The notes under the pieces were generated by a model. It saw only the letters and a list, made by a program, of their open reading frames with translations. It ran no database searches and had not been told where the DNA came from. Positions 50,092 to 62,304 of a DNA stretch of 64,000 bases are shown here, in pieces (positions within the stretch are counted from its first letter, which is position 1; the number at the start of each line of letters is the position of its first letter). This DNA is from Ptiloglossa arizonensis. Taxonomy: Eukaryota > Arthropoda > Insecta > Hymenoptera > Colletidae. The stretch lies in NCBI RefSeq assembly GCF_051014685.1, contig NW_027478528.1, forward strand, positions 124,001 to 188,000. The letters run 5' to 3'. The position numbers were made by a program, and so were the translations under genes.

Positions 50092-51153
50092 AATGGTTGA
50101 GAAGGCAAAAAATTGTTCGCTATTCTGCTGCTTCAAACGCTTAACCAGAATGGCCTAGAGAAAAAATACGCATACCGTTGTAATCGGGCGAGTTTCTACT
50201 TTCAGATGCAATAGGAATTTTTGGGTTTGTTCAATCCGTTCGCGAGATATGGGAGTTTGAAGCCATGAAATGGTTGAGAAGGCAAAACATTTTTCGCAAT
50301 TCTGCTGCTCCAAACGCTTAACCAGAATGGCCTAGGGAAAAAATACGCATATCGTTGTAATCGGGTGAGTATCTACTTTCAGACGCAGCAGGAACTTCTG
50401 GGTTTGGTCAATCCGTTCGCGAGATATGGGAGTTTGAAGCCAAGAAATGGTTGAGAAGGCAAAAAATTTTTCGCAATGCTGCTGCTCCAAACGCTTAATC
50501 AGAATGGCCTAGGGAAAAAATACATATACCGTTGTAATCGGGCGAGTTTCTACTTTCAGATGCAACAGGAATTTTTGGGTTAGGTCAATCCGTTCGCGAG
50601 ATATGGGAGTTTGAAGCTAAGAAATGGTTAAGGAGACAACAAATTTTTCGCACTTCTGCTGCTCCAAACGCTTAACCAGAATGGCCTAGGGAAAAAATAC
50701 ACATACCGTTGTAATCGGGCGAGTTTCTACTTTCAGATGCAGTAGGAATTTTTGGGTTAGGTCAATCCGTTCGCGAGATATGGAAGTTTGAAGCTAAGAA
50801 ATGGTGAAGAAGACAACAAATTTTTCGCACTTCTGCTGCTCCAAACGCTTAACCAGAATGGGCAAGGGAAAAAATACACATACCGTTGTAATCGGGCGAG
50901 TTTCTACTTTCACACGGAACAGGAATTTTTGGGTTAGGTCTATCCGTTCGCGAGATATGGCAGTTTGAAGCCAAGAAATGGTTGAGAAGGCAAAAAATTG
51001 TTCGCTATTCTGCTGCTTCAAACGCTTGACCAGAATGGCCTAGGGAAAAAATACATATACCGTTGTAATCGGGCGAGTTTCTACTTTCAGATGCAACAGG
51101 AATTTTTGGGTTAGGTCAATCTGTTCGCGAGATATGGGAGTTTGAAGCGAAGA

Positions 51154-51330
51154 AATGTTTGAGAAGGCAAAAAATTTTTCGCAATTCTGCTGCTCCAAAC
51201 GCTTAACTAGAATGGGCTAGGGAAAAAATACACATACCGATGTAATCGGGCGAGCTTCTACTTTCAGATGCAATAGGAATTTTTGGGTTAGGTCAATCCG
51301 TTCGCGAGATATGGGAGTTTGAAGCCAAAA
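51154..51330 (+). repeat. Type M monomer (F-like)
   Basis: It has GAAATGTTTGAG, CTTAACTAGAATGGGCTAGGG, and then the F-like ACCGATG, GAGCTTC, GCAATAGG and GCCAAAA. It takes the place of F before G here and at 4603, 54163, 55402 and 59473. Confidence 0.83.
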
Positions 51331-52215
51331 AATGGTTGAGAAGGCAAAAAATTTTTGGCAATTCTGCTGCTTCAAACGCTTAACCAGAATTGCCTAGGGA
51401 AAAAATACACATACCGTTGTAATCGGGCGAGTTTCTACTTTCAGATGCAACAGGAATTTTTGGGTTAGGTCAATCCGTTCGCGAGATATGGGAGTTTGAA
51501 GCGAAGAAATGGTTGAGAAGGCAAAAAATTTTTCGCAATTCTGCTGCTCCAAACGCTTAACCAGAATGGCCTAGGGAAAAAATACACATACCGTTGTAAT
51601 CGGGCGAGTTTCTACTTTCAGGTGCAGTAGGAATTTTTGGGTTAGGTCAATCCGTTCGCGAGATATGGGAGTTTGAAGCCAAGAAATGGTTGGGAAGGCA
51701 AAAAATTGTTCGCTATTCGGCTGCTTCAAACGCTTGACCAGAATGGCCTAGGGAAAAAATACACATACCGTTGTAATCGGGCGAGTTTCTTCTTTCAGAT
51801 GCAACAGGAATTTTTGGGTTAGGTCAATCCGTTCGCGAGATATGGGAGTTTGAAGCCAAGAAATGGTTGAGAAGGCAAAAAATTTTTCGGAATGCTGCTG
51901 CTCCAAACGCTTAATCAGAATGGCCTAGGGAAAAAATACATATACCGTTGTAATCGGGCGAGTTTCTACTTTCAGATGCAACAGGAATTTTTGGGTTAGG
52001 TCAATCCGTTCGCGAGATATGGGAGTTTGAAGCTAAGAAATGGTTAAGGAGACAACAAATTTTTCGCACTTCTGCTGCTCCAAACGCTTAACCAGAATGG
52101 CCTAGGGAAAAAATACACATACCGTTGTAATCGGGCGAGTTTCTACTTTCAGATGCAGTAGGAATTTTTGGGTTAGGTCAATCCGTTCGCGAGATATGGG
52201 AGTTTGAAGCCAAGA

Positions 52216-52569
52216 AATGGTTGAGAAGGCATACAATTTTTCGCAATTCTGCTGATCCAAACGCTTAACCAGAATGGGCTAGGGAAAAAATACACATACC
52301 GTTGTAATCGGGCGAGTTTCTACTTTCACACGCAACAGGAATTTTTGGGTTAGGTCTATCCGTTCGCGCGATATGGGAGTTTGAAGCCAAGAAATGGTTG
52401 AGAAGGCATACAATTTTTCGCAATTCTGCTGATCCAAACGCTTAACCAGGATGCCCTAGGGAAAAAATACACATACCGATGTAATCGGGCGAGCTTCTAC
52501 TTTCAGATGCAATAGGAATTTTTGGGTTAGGTCAATCCGTTCGCGAGATATGGGAGTTTGAAGCCAAAA
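52216..52569 (+). repeat. Type N and O monomer pair with private markers
   Basis: Both monomers carry GGCATACAATTTTTC and GCTGATCC, unlike all other types, so one was probably copied from the other. N continues as an E-like monomer (GGGCTAGGG, CACACGC, CTATCC, CGCGCGATATGG). O continues as an F-like one (AGGATGCCC, ACCGATG, GAGCTTC). The pair recurs exactly 8319 bp downstream. Confidence 0.85.
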
Positions 52570-53100
52570 AATGTTTGAGAAGGCAAAAAATTTTTGGCAA
52601 TTCTGCTGCTTCAAACGCTTAACCAGAATTGCCTAGGGAAAAAATACACATACCGTTGTAATCGGGCGAGATTCTACTTTCAGATGCAACAGGAATTTTT
52701 GGGTTAGGTCAATCCGTTCGCGAGATATGGGAGTTTGAAGCGAAGAAATGGTTGAGAAGGCAAAAAATTTTTCGCAATTCTGCTGCTCCAAACGCTTAAC
52801 CAGAATGGCCTAGGGAAAAAATACACATACCGTTGTAATCGGGCGAGTTTCTACTTTCAGATGCAGTAGGAATTTTTGGGTTAGGTCAATCCGTCCGCGA
52901 GATATGGGAGTTTGAAGCCAAGAAATGGTTGGGAAGGCAAAAAATTGTTCGCTATTCTGCTGCTTCAAACGCTTGACCAGAATGGCCTAGGGAAAAAATA
53001 CACATACCGTTGTAATCGGGCGAGTTTCTTCTTTCAGATGCAACAGGAATTTTTGGGTTAGGTCAATCCGTTCGCGAGATATGGGAGTTTGAAGCCAAGA

Positions 53101-56100
53101 AATGGTTGAGAAGGCAAAAAATTGTTCGCTATTCTGCTGCTTCAAACGCTTAACCAGAATGGCCTAGAGAAAAAATACGCATACCGTTGTAATCGGGCGA
53201 GTTTCTACTTTCAGATGCAATAGGAATTTTTGGGTTTGTTCAATCCGTTCGCGAGATATGGGAGTTTGAAGCCATGAAATGGTTGAGAAGGCAAAACATT
53301 TTTCGCAATTCTGCTGCTCCAAACGCTTAACCAGAATGGCCTAGGGAAAAAATACGCATATCGTTGTAATCGGGTGAGTTTCTACTTTCAGACGCAGCAG
53401 GAACTTCTGGGTTTGGTCAATCCGTTCGCGAGATATGGGAGTTTGAAGCCAAGAAATGGTTGAGAAGGCAAAAAATTTTTCGCAATGCTGCTGCTCCAAA
53501 CGCTTAATCAGAATGGCCTAGGGAAAAAATACATATACCGTTGTAATCGGGCGAGTTTCTACTTTCAGATGCAACAGGAATTTTTGGGTTAGGTCAATCC
53601 GTTCGCGAGATATGGGAGTTTGAAGCTAAGAAATGGTTAAGGAGACAACAAATTTTTCGCACTTCTGCTGCTCCAAACGCTTAACCAGAATGGCCTAGGG
53701 AAAAAATACACATACCGTTGTAATCGGGCGAGTTTCTACTTTCAGATGCAGTAGGAATTTTTGGGTTAGGTCAATCCGTTCGCGAGATATGGAAGTTTGA
53801 AGCTAAGAAATGGTGAAGAAGACAACAAATTTTTCGCACTTCTGCTGCTCCAAACGCTTAACCAGAATGGGCAAGTGAAAAAATACACATACCGTTGTAA
53901 TCGGGCGAGTTTCTACTTTCACACGGAACAGGAATTTTTGGGTTAGGTCTATCCGTTCGCGAGATATGGCAGTTTGAAGCCAAGAAATGGTTGAGAAGGC
54001 AAAAAATTGTTCGCTATTCTGCTGCTTCAAACGCTTGACCAGAATGGCCTAGGGAAAAAATACATATACCGTTGTAATCGGGCGAGTTTCTACTTTCAGA
54101 TGCAACAGGAATTTTTGGGTTAGGTCAATCTGTTCGCGAGATATGGGAGTTTGAAGCGAAGAAATGTTTGAGAAGGCAAAAAATTTTTCGCAATTCTGCT
54201 GCTCCAAACGCTTAACTAGAATGGGCTAGGGAAAAAATACACATACCGATGTAATCGGGCGAGCTTCTACTTTCAGATGCAATAGGAATTTTTGGGTTAG
54301 GTCAATCCGTTCGCGAGATATGGGAGTTTGAAGCCAAAAAATGGTTGAGAAGGCAAAAAATTTTTGGCAATTCTGCTGCTTCAAACGCTTAACCAGAATT
54401 GCCTAGGGAAAAAATACACATACCGTTGTAATCGGGCGAGTTTCTACTTTCAGATGCAACGGGAATTTTTGGGTTAGGTCAATCCGTTCGCGAGATATGG
54501 GAGTTTGAAGCGAAGAAATGGTTGAGAAGGCAAAAAATTTTTCGCAATTCTGCTGCTCCAAACGCTTAACCAGAATGGCCTAGGGAAAAAATACACATAC
54601 CGTTGTAATCGGGCGAGTTTCTACTTTCAGGTGCAGTAGGAATTTTTGGGTTATGTCAATCCGTTCGCGAGATATGGGAGTTTGAAGCCAAGAAATGGTT
54701 GGGAAGGCAAAAAATTGTTCGCTATTCGGCTGCTTCAAACGCTTGACCAGAATGGCCTAGGGAAAAAATACACATACCGTCGTAATCGGGCGTGTTTCTA
54801 CTTTCAGACGCAACAGGAATTTTTGGGTTAGGTCAATCCGTTCGCGAGATATGAGAGTTTGAAGCCAAGAAATGTTTGAGAAGGCAAAAAATTGTTCGCT
54901 ATTCTGCTGCTTCAAACGCTTGACCAGAATGGCCTAGGGAAAAAATACATATACCGTTGTAATCGGGCGAGTTTCTACTTTCAGATGCAACAGGAATTTT
55001 TGGGTTAGGTCAATCCGTTCGCGAGATATGGGAGTTTGAAGCGAAGAAATGGTTGAGAAGGCAAAAAATTTTTCGCAATTCTGCTGCTCCAAACGCTTAA
55101 CCAGAATGGCCTAGGGAAAAAATACACATACCGTTGTAATCGGGCGAGTTTCTACTTTCACACGGAACAGGAATTTTTGGGTTAGGTCTATCCGTTCGCG
55201 AGATATGGCAGTTTGAAGCCAAGAAATGGTTGAGAAGGCAAAAAATTGTTCGCTATTCTGCTGCTTCAAACGCTTGACCAGAATGGCCTAGGGAAAAAAT
55301 ACATATACCGTTGTAATCGGGCGAGTTTCTACTTTCAGATGCAACAGGAATTTTTGGGTTAGGTCAATCTGTTCGCGAGATATGGGAGTTTGAAGCGAAG
55401 AAATGTTTGAGAAGGCAAAAAATTTTTCGCAATTCTGCTGCTCCAAACGCTTAACTAGAATGGGCTAGGGAAAAAATACACATACCGATGTAATCGGGCG
55501 AGCTTCTACTTTCAGATGCAATAGGAATTTTTGGGTTAGGTCAATCCGTTCGCGAGATATGGGAGTTTGAAGCCAAAAAATGGTTGAGAAGGCAAAAAAT
55601 TTTTGGCAATTCTGCTGCTTCAAACGCTTAACCAGAATTGCCTAGGGAAAAAATACACATACCGTTGTAATCGGGCGAGTTTCTACTTTCAGATGCAACG
55701 GGAATTTTTGGGTTAGGTCAATCCGTTCGCGAGATATGGGAGTTTGAAGCGAAGAAATGGTTGAGAAGGCAAAAAATTTTTCGCAATTCTGCTGCTCCAA
55801 ACGCTTAACCAGAATGGCCTAGGGAAAAAATACACATACCGTTGTAATCGGGCGAGTTTCTACTTTCAGGTGCAGTAGGAATTTTTGGGTTATGTCAATC
55901 CGTTCGCGAGATATGGGAGTTTGAAGCCAAGAAATGGTTGGGAAGGCAAAAAATTGTTCGCTATTCGGCTGCTTCAAACGCTTGACCAGAATGGCCTAGG
56001 GAAAAAATACACATACCGTCGTAATCGGGCGTGTTTCTACTTTCAGACGCAACAGGAATTTTTGGGTTAGGTCAATCCGTTCGCGAGATATGAGAGTTTG

Positions 56101-56640
56101 AAGCCAAGAAATGTTTGAGAAGGCAAAAAATTGTTCGCTATTCTGCTGCTTCAAACGCTTGACCAGAATGGCCTAGGGAAAAAATACATATACCGTTGTA
56201 ATCGGGCGAGTTTCTACTTTCAGATGCAACAGGAATTTTTGGGTTAGGTCAATCCGTTCGCGAGATATGGGAGTTTGAAGCGAAGAAATGGTTGAGAAGG
56301 CAAAAAATTTTTCGCAATTCTGCTGCTCCAAACGCTTAACCAGAATGGCCTAGGGAAAAAATACACATACCGTTGTAATCGGGCGAGTTTCTACTATCAG
56401 ATGCAGTAGGAATTTTTGGGTTAGGTCAATCCGTTAGCGAGATATGGGAGTTTGAAGCCAAGAAATGGTTGGGAAGGCAAAAAATTGTTCGCTATTCTGC
56501 TGCTTCAAACGCTTGACCAGAATGGCCTAGGGAAAAAATACACATACCGTTGTAATCGGGCGAGTTTCTTCTTTCAGATGCAACAGGAATTTTTGGGTTA
56601 GGTCAATCCGTTCGCGAGATATGGGAGTTTGAAGCCAAGA
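53101..56640 (+). repeat. HOR unit 30: 20 monomers with a tandem 7-monomer duplication
   Basis: Order is A B C D E L M G H I/J K H/E L M G H I/J K H' I. The I/J hybrids (54694, 55933) start with GGTTGGGAAGG and end with ACCGTCG, GGGCGTG and ATGAGAG. The H/E hybrid (55048) starts as H and ends as E (CACACGGAAC, CTATCC, GGCAG). Rare GCAACGGGAAT and GGTTATGTC occur twice, 1239 bp apart. Confidence 0.88.
53885..56390 (+). repeat. Tandem 7-monomer (1239 bp) duplication
   Basis: Markers recur at an offset of exactly 1239 bp: CACACGGAAC (53920 and 55159), GCAACGGGAAT (about 54456 and 55695), GGTTATGTC (about 54649 and 55888) and CTATTCGGCTG. The unit is roughly E(3')-L-M-G-H-I/J-K-H(5'). The ends are approximate because neighbouring monomers are nearly identical. 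Confidence 0.85.
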
Positions 56641-58410
56641 AATGGTTGAGAAGGCAAAAAATTGTTCGCTATTCTGCTGCTTCAAACGCTTAACCAGAAT
56701 GGCCTAGAGAAAAAATACGCATACCGTTGTAGTCGGGCGAGTTTCTACTTTCAGATGCAATAGGAATTTTTGGGTTTGTTCAATCCGTTCGCGAGATATG
56801 GGAGTTTGAAGCCATGAAATGGTTGAGAAGGCAAAACATTTTTCGCAATTCTGCTGCTCCAAACGCTTAACCAGAATGGCCTAGGGAAAAAATACGCATA
56901 TCGTTGTAATCGGGTGAGTTTCTACTTTCAGACGCAGCAGGAACTTCTGGGTTTGGTCAATCCGTTCGCGAGATATGGGAGTTTGAAGCCAAGAAGTGGT
57001 TGAAAAGGCAAAAAATTTTTCGCAATGCTGCTGCTCCAAACGCTTAATCAGAATGGCCTAGGGAAAAAATACATATACCGTTGTAATCGGGCGAGTTTCT
57101 ACTTTCAGATGCAACAGGAATTTTTGGGTTAGGTCAATCCGTTCGCGAGATATGGGAGTTTGAAGCTAAGAAATGGTTAAGGAGACAACAAATTTTTCGC
57201 ACTTCTGCTGCTCCAAACGCTTAACCAGAATGGCCTAGGGAAAAAATACACATACCGTTGTAATCGGGCGAGTTTCTACTTTCAGATGCAGTAGGAATTT
57301 TTGGGTTAGGTCAATCCGTTCGCGAGATATGGAAGTTTGAAGCTAAGAAATGGTGAAGAAGACAACAAATTTTTCGCACTTCTGCTGCTCCAAACGCTTA
57401 ACCAGAATGGGCAAGGGAAAAAATACACATACCGTTGTAATCGGGCGAGTTTCTACTTTCACACGCAACAGGAATTTTTGGGTTAGGTCTATCCGTTCGC
57501 GAGATATGGCAGTTTGAAGCCAAGAAATGGTTGAGAAGGCAAAAAATTGTTCGCTATTCTGCTGCTTCAAACGCTTGACCAGAATGGCCTAGGGAAAAAA
57601 TACATATACCGTTGTAATCGGGCGAGTTTCTACTTTCAGATGCAACAGGAATTTTTGGGTTAGGTCAATCTGTTCGCGAGATATGGGAGTTTGAAGCCAA
57701 GAAATGGTTGAGAAGGCAAAAATTTTTTCGCAATTCTGCTGCTCCAAACGCTTAACCAGAATTGCCTAGGGAAAAAATACACATACCGATGTAATCGGGC
57801 GAGCTTCTACTTTCAGATGCAATAGGAATTTTTGGGTTAGGTCAATCCGTTCGCGAGATATGGGAGTTTGAAGCCAAAAAATGGTTGAGAAGGCAAAAAA
57901 TTTTTGGCAATTCTGCTGCTTCAAACGCTTAACCAGAATTGCCTAGGGAAAAAATACACATACCGTTGTAATCGGGCGAGATTCTACTTTCAGATGCAAC
58001 AGGAATTTTTGGGTTAGGTCAATCCGTTCGCGAGATATGGGAGTTTGAAGCGAAGAAATGGTTGAGAAGGCAAAAAATTTTTCGCAATTCTGCTGCTCCA
58101 AACGCTTAACCAGAATGGCCTAGGGAAAAAATACACATACCGTTGTAATCGGGCGAGTTTCTACTATCAGATGCAGTAGGAATTTTTGGGTTAGGTCAAT
58201 CCGTTAGCGAGATATGGGAGTTTGAAGCCAAGAAATGGTTGGGAAGGCAAAAAATTGTTCGCTATTCTGCTGCTTCAAACGCTTGACCAGAATGGCCTAG
58301 GGAAAAAATACACATACCGTTGTAATCGGGCGAGTTTCTTCTTTCAGATGCAACAGGAATTTTTGGGTTAGGTCAATCCGTTCGCGAGATATGGGAGTTT
58401 GAAGCCAAGA
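56641..58410 (+). repeat. HOR unit 31: 10 monomers, copy of unit 28
   Basis: Same order and markers as the unit at 48322, displaced by exactly 8319 bp. Private differences include A5T6 for A6T5 at 57723; conversely, the unit-28 copy has C at 49997 where this copy has A. Confidence 0.9.
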
Positions 58411-61400
58411 AATGGTTGAGAAGGCAAAAAATTGTTCGCTATTCTGCTGCTTCAAACGCTTAACCAGAATGGCCTAGAGAAAAAATACGCATACCGTTGT
58501 AATCGGGCGAGTTTCTACTTTCAGATGCAATAGGAATTTTTGGGTTTGTTCAATCCGTTCGCGAGATATGGGAGTTTGAAGCCATGAAATGGTTGAGAAG
58601 GCAAAACATTTTTCGCAATTCTGCTGCTCCAAACGCTTAACCAGAATGGCCTAGGGAAAAAATACGCATATCGTTGTAATCGGGTGAGTATCTACTTTCA
58701 GACGCAGCAGGAACTTCTGGGTTTGGTCAATCCGTTCGCGAGATATGGGAGTTTGAAGCCAAGAAATGGTTGAGAAGGCAAAAAATTTTTCGCAATGCTG
58801 CTGCTCCAAACGCTTAATCAGAATGGCCTAGGGAAAAAATACATATACCGTTGTAATCGGGCGAGTTTCTACTTTCAGATGCAACAGGAATTTTTGGGTT
58901 AGGTCAATCCGTTCGCGAGATATGGGAGTTTGAAGCTAAGAAATGGTTAAGGAGACAACAAATTTTTCGCACTTCTGCTGCTCCAAACGCTTAACCAGAA
59001 TGGCCTAGGGAAAAAATACACATACCGTTGTAATCGGGCGAGTTTCTACTTTCAGATGCAGTAGGAATTTTTGGGTTAGGTCAATCCGTTCGCGAGATAT
59101 GGAAGTTTGAAGCTAAGAAATGGTGAAGAAGACAACAAATTTTTCGCACTTCTGCTGCTCCAAACGCTTAACCAGAATGGGCAAGGGAAAAAATACACAT
59201 ACCGTTGTAATCGGGCGAGTTTCTACTTTCACACGGAACAGGAATTTTTGGGTTAGGTCTATCCGTTCGCGAGATATGGCAGTTTGAAGCCAAGAAATGG
59301 TTGAGAAGGCAAAAAATTGTTCGCTATTCTGCTGCTTCAAACGCTTGACCAGAATGGCCTAGGGAAAAAATACATATACCGTTGTAATCGGGCGAGTTTC
59401 TACTTTCAGATGCAACAGGAATTTTTGGGTTAGGTCAATCTGTTCGCGAGATATGGGAGTTTGAAGCGAAGAAATGTTTGAGAAGGCAAAAAATTTTTCG
59501 CAATTCTGCTGCTCCAAACGCTTAACTAGAATGGGCTAGGGAAAAAATACACATACCGATGTAATCGGGCGAGCTTCTACTTTCAGATGCAATAGGAATT
59601 TTTGGGTTAGGTCAATCCGTTCGCGAGATATGGGAGTTTGAAGCCAAAAAATGGTTGAGAAGGCAAAAAATTTTTGGCAATTCTGCTGCTTCAAACGCTT
59701 AACCAGAATTGCCTAGGGAAAAAATACACATACCGTTGTAATCGGGCGAGTTTCTACTTTCAGATGCAACAGGAATTTTTGGGTTAGGTCAATCCGTTCG
59801 CGAGATATGGGAGTTTGAAGCGAAGAAATGGTTGAGAAGGCAAAAAATTGTTCGCAATTCTGCTGCTCCAAACGCTTAACCAGAATGGCCTAGGGAAAAA
59901 ATACACATACCGTTGTAATCGGGCGAGTTTCTACTTTCAGGTGCAGTAGGAATTTTTGGGTTAGGTCAATCCGTTCGCGAGATATGGGAGTTTGAAGCCA
60001 AGAAATGGTTGGGAAGGCAAAAAATTGTTCGCTATTCGGCTGCTTCAAACGCTTGACCAGAATGGCCTAGGGAAAAAATACACATACCGTTGTAATCGGG
60101 CGAGTTTCTTCTTTCAGATGCAACAGGAATTTTTGGGTTAGGTCAATCCGTTCGCGAGATATGGGTGTTTGAAGCCAAGAAATGGTTGAGAAGGCAAAAA
60201 ATTTTTCGCAATGCTGCTGCTCCAAACGCTTAATCAGAATGGCCTAGGGAAAAAATACATATACCGTTGTAATCGGGCGAGTTTCTACTTTCAGATGCAA
60301 CAGGAATTTTTGGGTTAGGTCAATCCGTTCGCGAGATATGGGAGTTTGAAGCTAAGAAATGGTTAAGGAGACAACAAATTTTTCGCACTTCTGCTGCTCC
60401 AAACGCTTAACCAGAATGGCCTAGGGAAAAAATACACATACCGTTGTAATCGGGCGAGTTTCTACTTTCAGATGCAGTCGGAATTTTTGGGTTAGGTCAA
60501 TCCGTTCGCGAGATATGGGAGTTTGAAGCCAAGAAATGGTTGAGAAGGCATACAATTTTTCGCAATTCTGCTGATCCAAACGCTTAACCAGAATGGGCTA
60601 GGGAAAAAATACACATACCGTTGTAATCGGGCGAGTTTCTACTTTCACACGCAACAGGAATTTTTGGGTTAGGTCTATCCGTTCGCGCGATATGGGAGTT
60701 TGAAGCCAAGAAATGGTTGAGAAGGCATACAATTTTTCGCAATTCTGCTGATCCAAACGCTTAACCAGGATGCCCTAGGGAAAAAATACACATACCGATG
60801 TAATCGGGCGAGCTTCTACTTTCAGATGCAATAGGAATTTTTGGGTTAGGTCAATCCGTTCGCGAGATATGGGAGTTTGAAGCCAAAAAATGTTTGAGAA
60901 GGCAAAAAATTTTTGGCAATTCTGCTGCTTCAAACGCTTAACCAGAATTGCCTAGGGAAAAAATACACATACCGTTGTAATCGGGCGAGATTCTACTTTC
61001 AGATGCAACAGGAATTTTTGGGTTAGGTCAATCCGTTCGCGAGATATGGGAGTTTGAAGCGAAGAAATGGTTGAGAAGGCAAAAAATTTTTCGCAATTCT
61101 GCTGCTCCAAACGCTTAACCAGAATGGCCTAGGGAAAAAATACACATACCGTTGTAATCGGGCGAGTTTCTACTTTCAGATGCAGTAGGAATTTTTGGGT
61201 TAGGTCAATCCGTCCGCGAGATATGGGAGTTTGAAGCCAAGAAATGGTTGGGAAGGCAAAAAATTGTTCGCTATTCTGCTGCTTCAAACGCTTGACCAGA
61301 ATGGCCTAGGGAAAAAATACACATACCGTTGTAATCGGGCGAGTTTCTTCTTTCAGATGCAACAGGAATTTTTGGGTTAGGTCAATCCGTTCGCGAGATA

Positions 61401-61419
61401 TGGGAGTTTGAAGCCAAGA
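58411..61419 (+). repeat. HOR unit 32: 17 monomers, copy of unit 29
   Basis: Same order and markers as the unit at 50092 (GAGTATCTAC, CACACGGAAC, CTATTCGGCTG, the N-O pair, CCGTCCGCG). Private substitutions were seen at 59850, 60166 and 60479. Confidence 0.9.
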
Positions 61420-62304
61420 AATGGTTGAGAAGGCAAAAAATTGTTCGCTATTCTGCTGCTTCAAACGCTTAACCAGAATGGCCTAGAGAAAAAATACGCA
61501 TACCGTTGTAATCGGGCGAGTTTCTACTTTCAGATGCAATAGGAATTTTTGGGTTAGTCCAATCCGTTCGCGAGATATGGGAGTTTGAAGCCATGAAATG
61601 GTTGAGAAGGCAAAACATTTTTCGCAATTCTGAGGCTCCAAGCGCTTAACCAGAATGGCCTAGGGAAAAAATACGCATATCGTTGTAATCGGGTGAGTTT
61701 CTACTTTCAGACGCAGCAGGAACTTCTGGGTTTGGTCAATCCGTTCGCGAGATATGGGAGTTTGAAGCCAAGAAATGGTTGAGAAGGCAAAAAATTTTTC
61801 GCAATGCTGCTGCTCCAAACGCTTAATCAGAATGGCCTAGGGAAAAAATACATATACCGTTGTAATCGGGCGAGTTTCTACTTTCAGATGCAACAGGAAT
61901 TTTTGGGTTAGGTCAATCCGTTCGCGAGATATGGGAGTTTGAAGCTAAGAAATGGTTAAGGAGACAACAAATTTTTCGCACTTCTGCTGCTCCAAACGCT
62001 TAACCAGAATGGCCTAGGGAAAAAATACACATACCGTTGTAATCGGGCGAGTTTCTACTTTCAGATGCAGTAGGAATTTTTGGGTTAGGTCAATCCGTTC
62101 GCGAGATATGGGAGTTTGAAGCTAAGAAATGGTTAAGAAGACAACAAATTTTTCGCACTTCTGCTGCTCCAAACGCTTAACCAGAATGGGCTAGGGAGAA
62201 AATACACATACCGTTGTAATCGGGCGAGTTTCTACTTTCACACGCAACAGGAATTTTTGGGTTAGGTCTATCCGTTCGCGAGATATGAGAGTTTGAAGCC
62301 AAGA
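61420..62304 (+). repeat. Last recognisable HOR start: A B C D E-like
   Basis: A carries a mixed TTAGTCC, and B has the left-end CTGAGGCTCCAAGCGC marker, so this block resembles the oldest-looking copies at 1-3.5 kb more than its neighbours. The fifth monomer (62128) starts like E' (GGTTAAGAAGACAAC, CACACGC, CTATCC) and ends like J (ATATGAGAG). Confidence 0.85.

Larger units (their letters stand above)
50092..53100 (+). repeat. HOR unit 29: 17 monomers, ABCDE L M G H I C D N O G H-like I
   Basis: After I at 51685 the order jumps to C (51862), skipping A and B. The second half carries the N-O pair and an H-like monomer with CCGTCCGCG. Further markers are GAGTATCTAC in B, CACACGGAAC in E and CTATTCGGCTG in I. 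The whole unit is repeated at 58411-61419. Confidence 0.87.
47649..53233 (+). repeat. Segmental duplication, copy 1 (offset 8319 bp)
   Basis: This block matches 55968-61552 at an offset of exactly 47 monomers. The left limit is set by CTATTCTG (T at 47648) against CTATTCGG (G at 55967), and the right limit by TTTGTTC at 53234 against TTAGTCC. Six private differences were found by eye in about 5.6 kb, so the copies are about 99.9% identical. Confidence 0.87.
55968..61552 (+). repeat. Segmental duplication, copy 2 (offset 8319 bp)
   Basis: Counterpart of 47649-53233. It includes the C-monomer marker AAGAAGTGGTTGAAAAGG near 56991, and GAGTATCTAC, CACACGGAAC and the N-O pair, in the same order and spacing. 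Confidence 0.87.
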
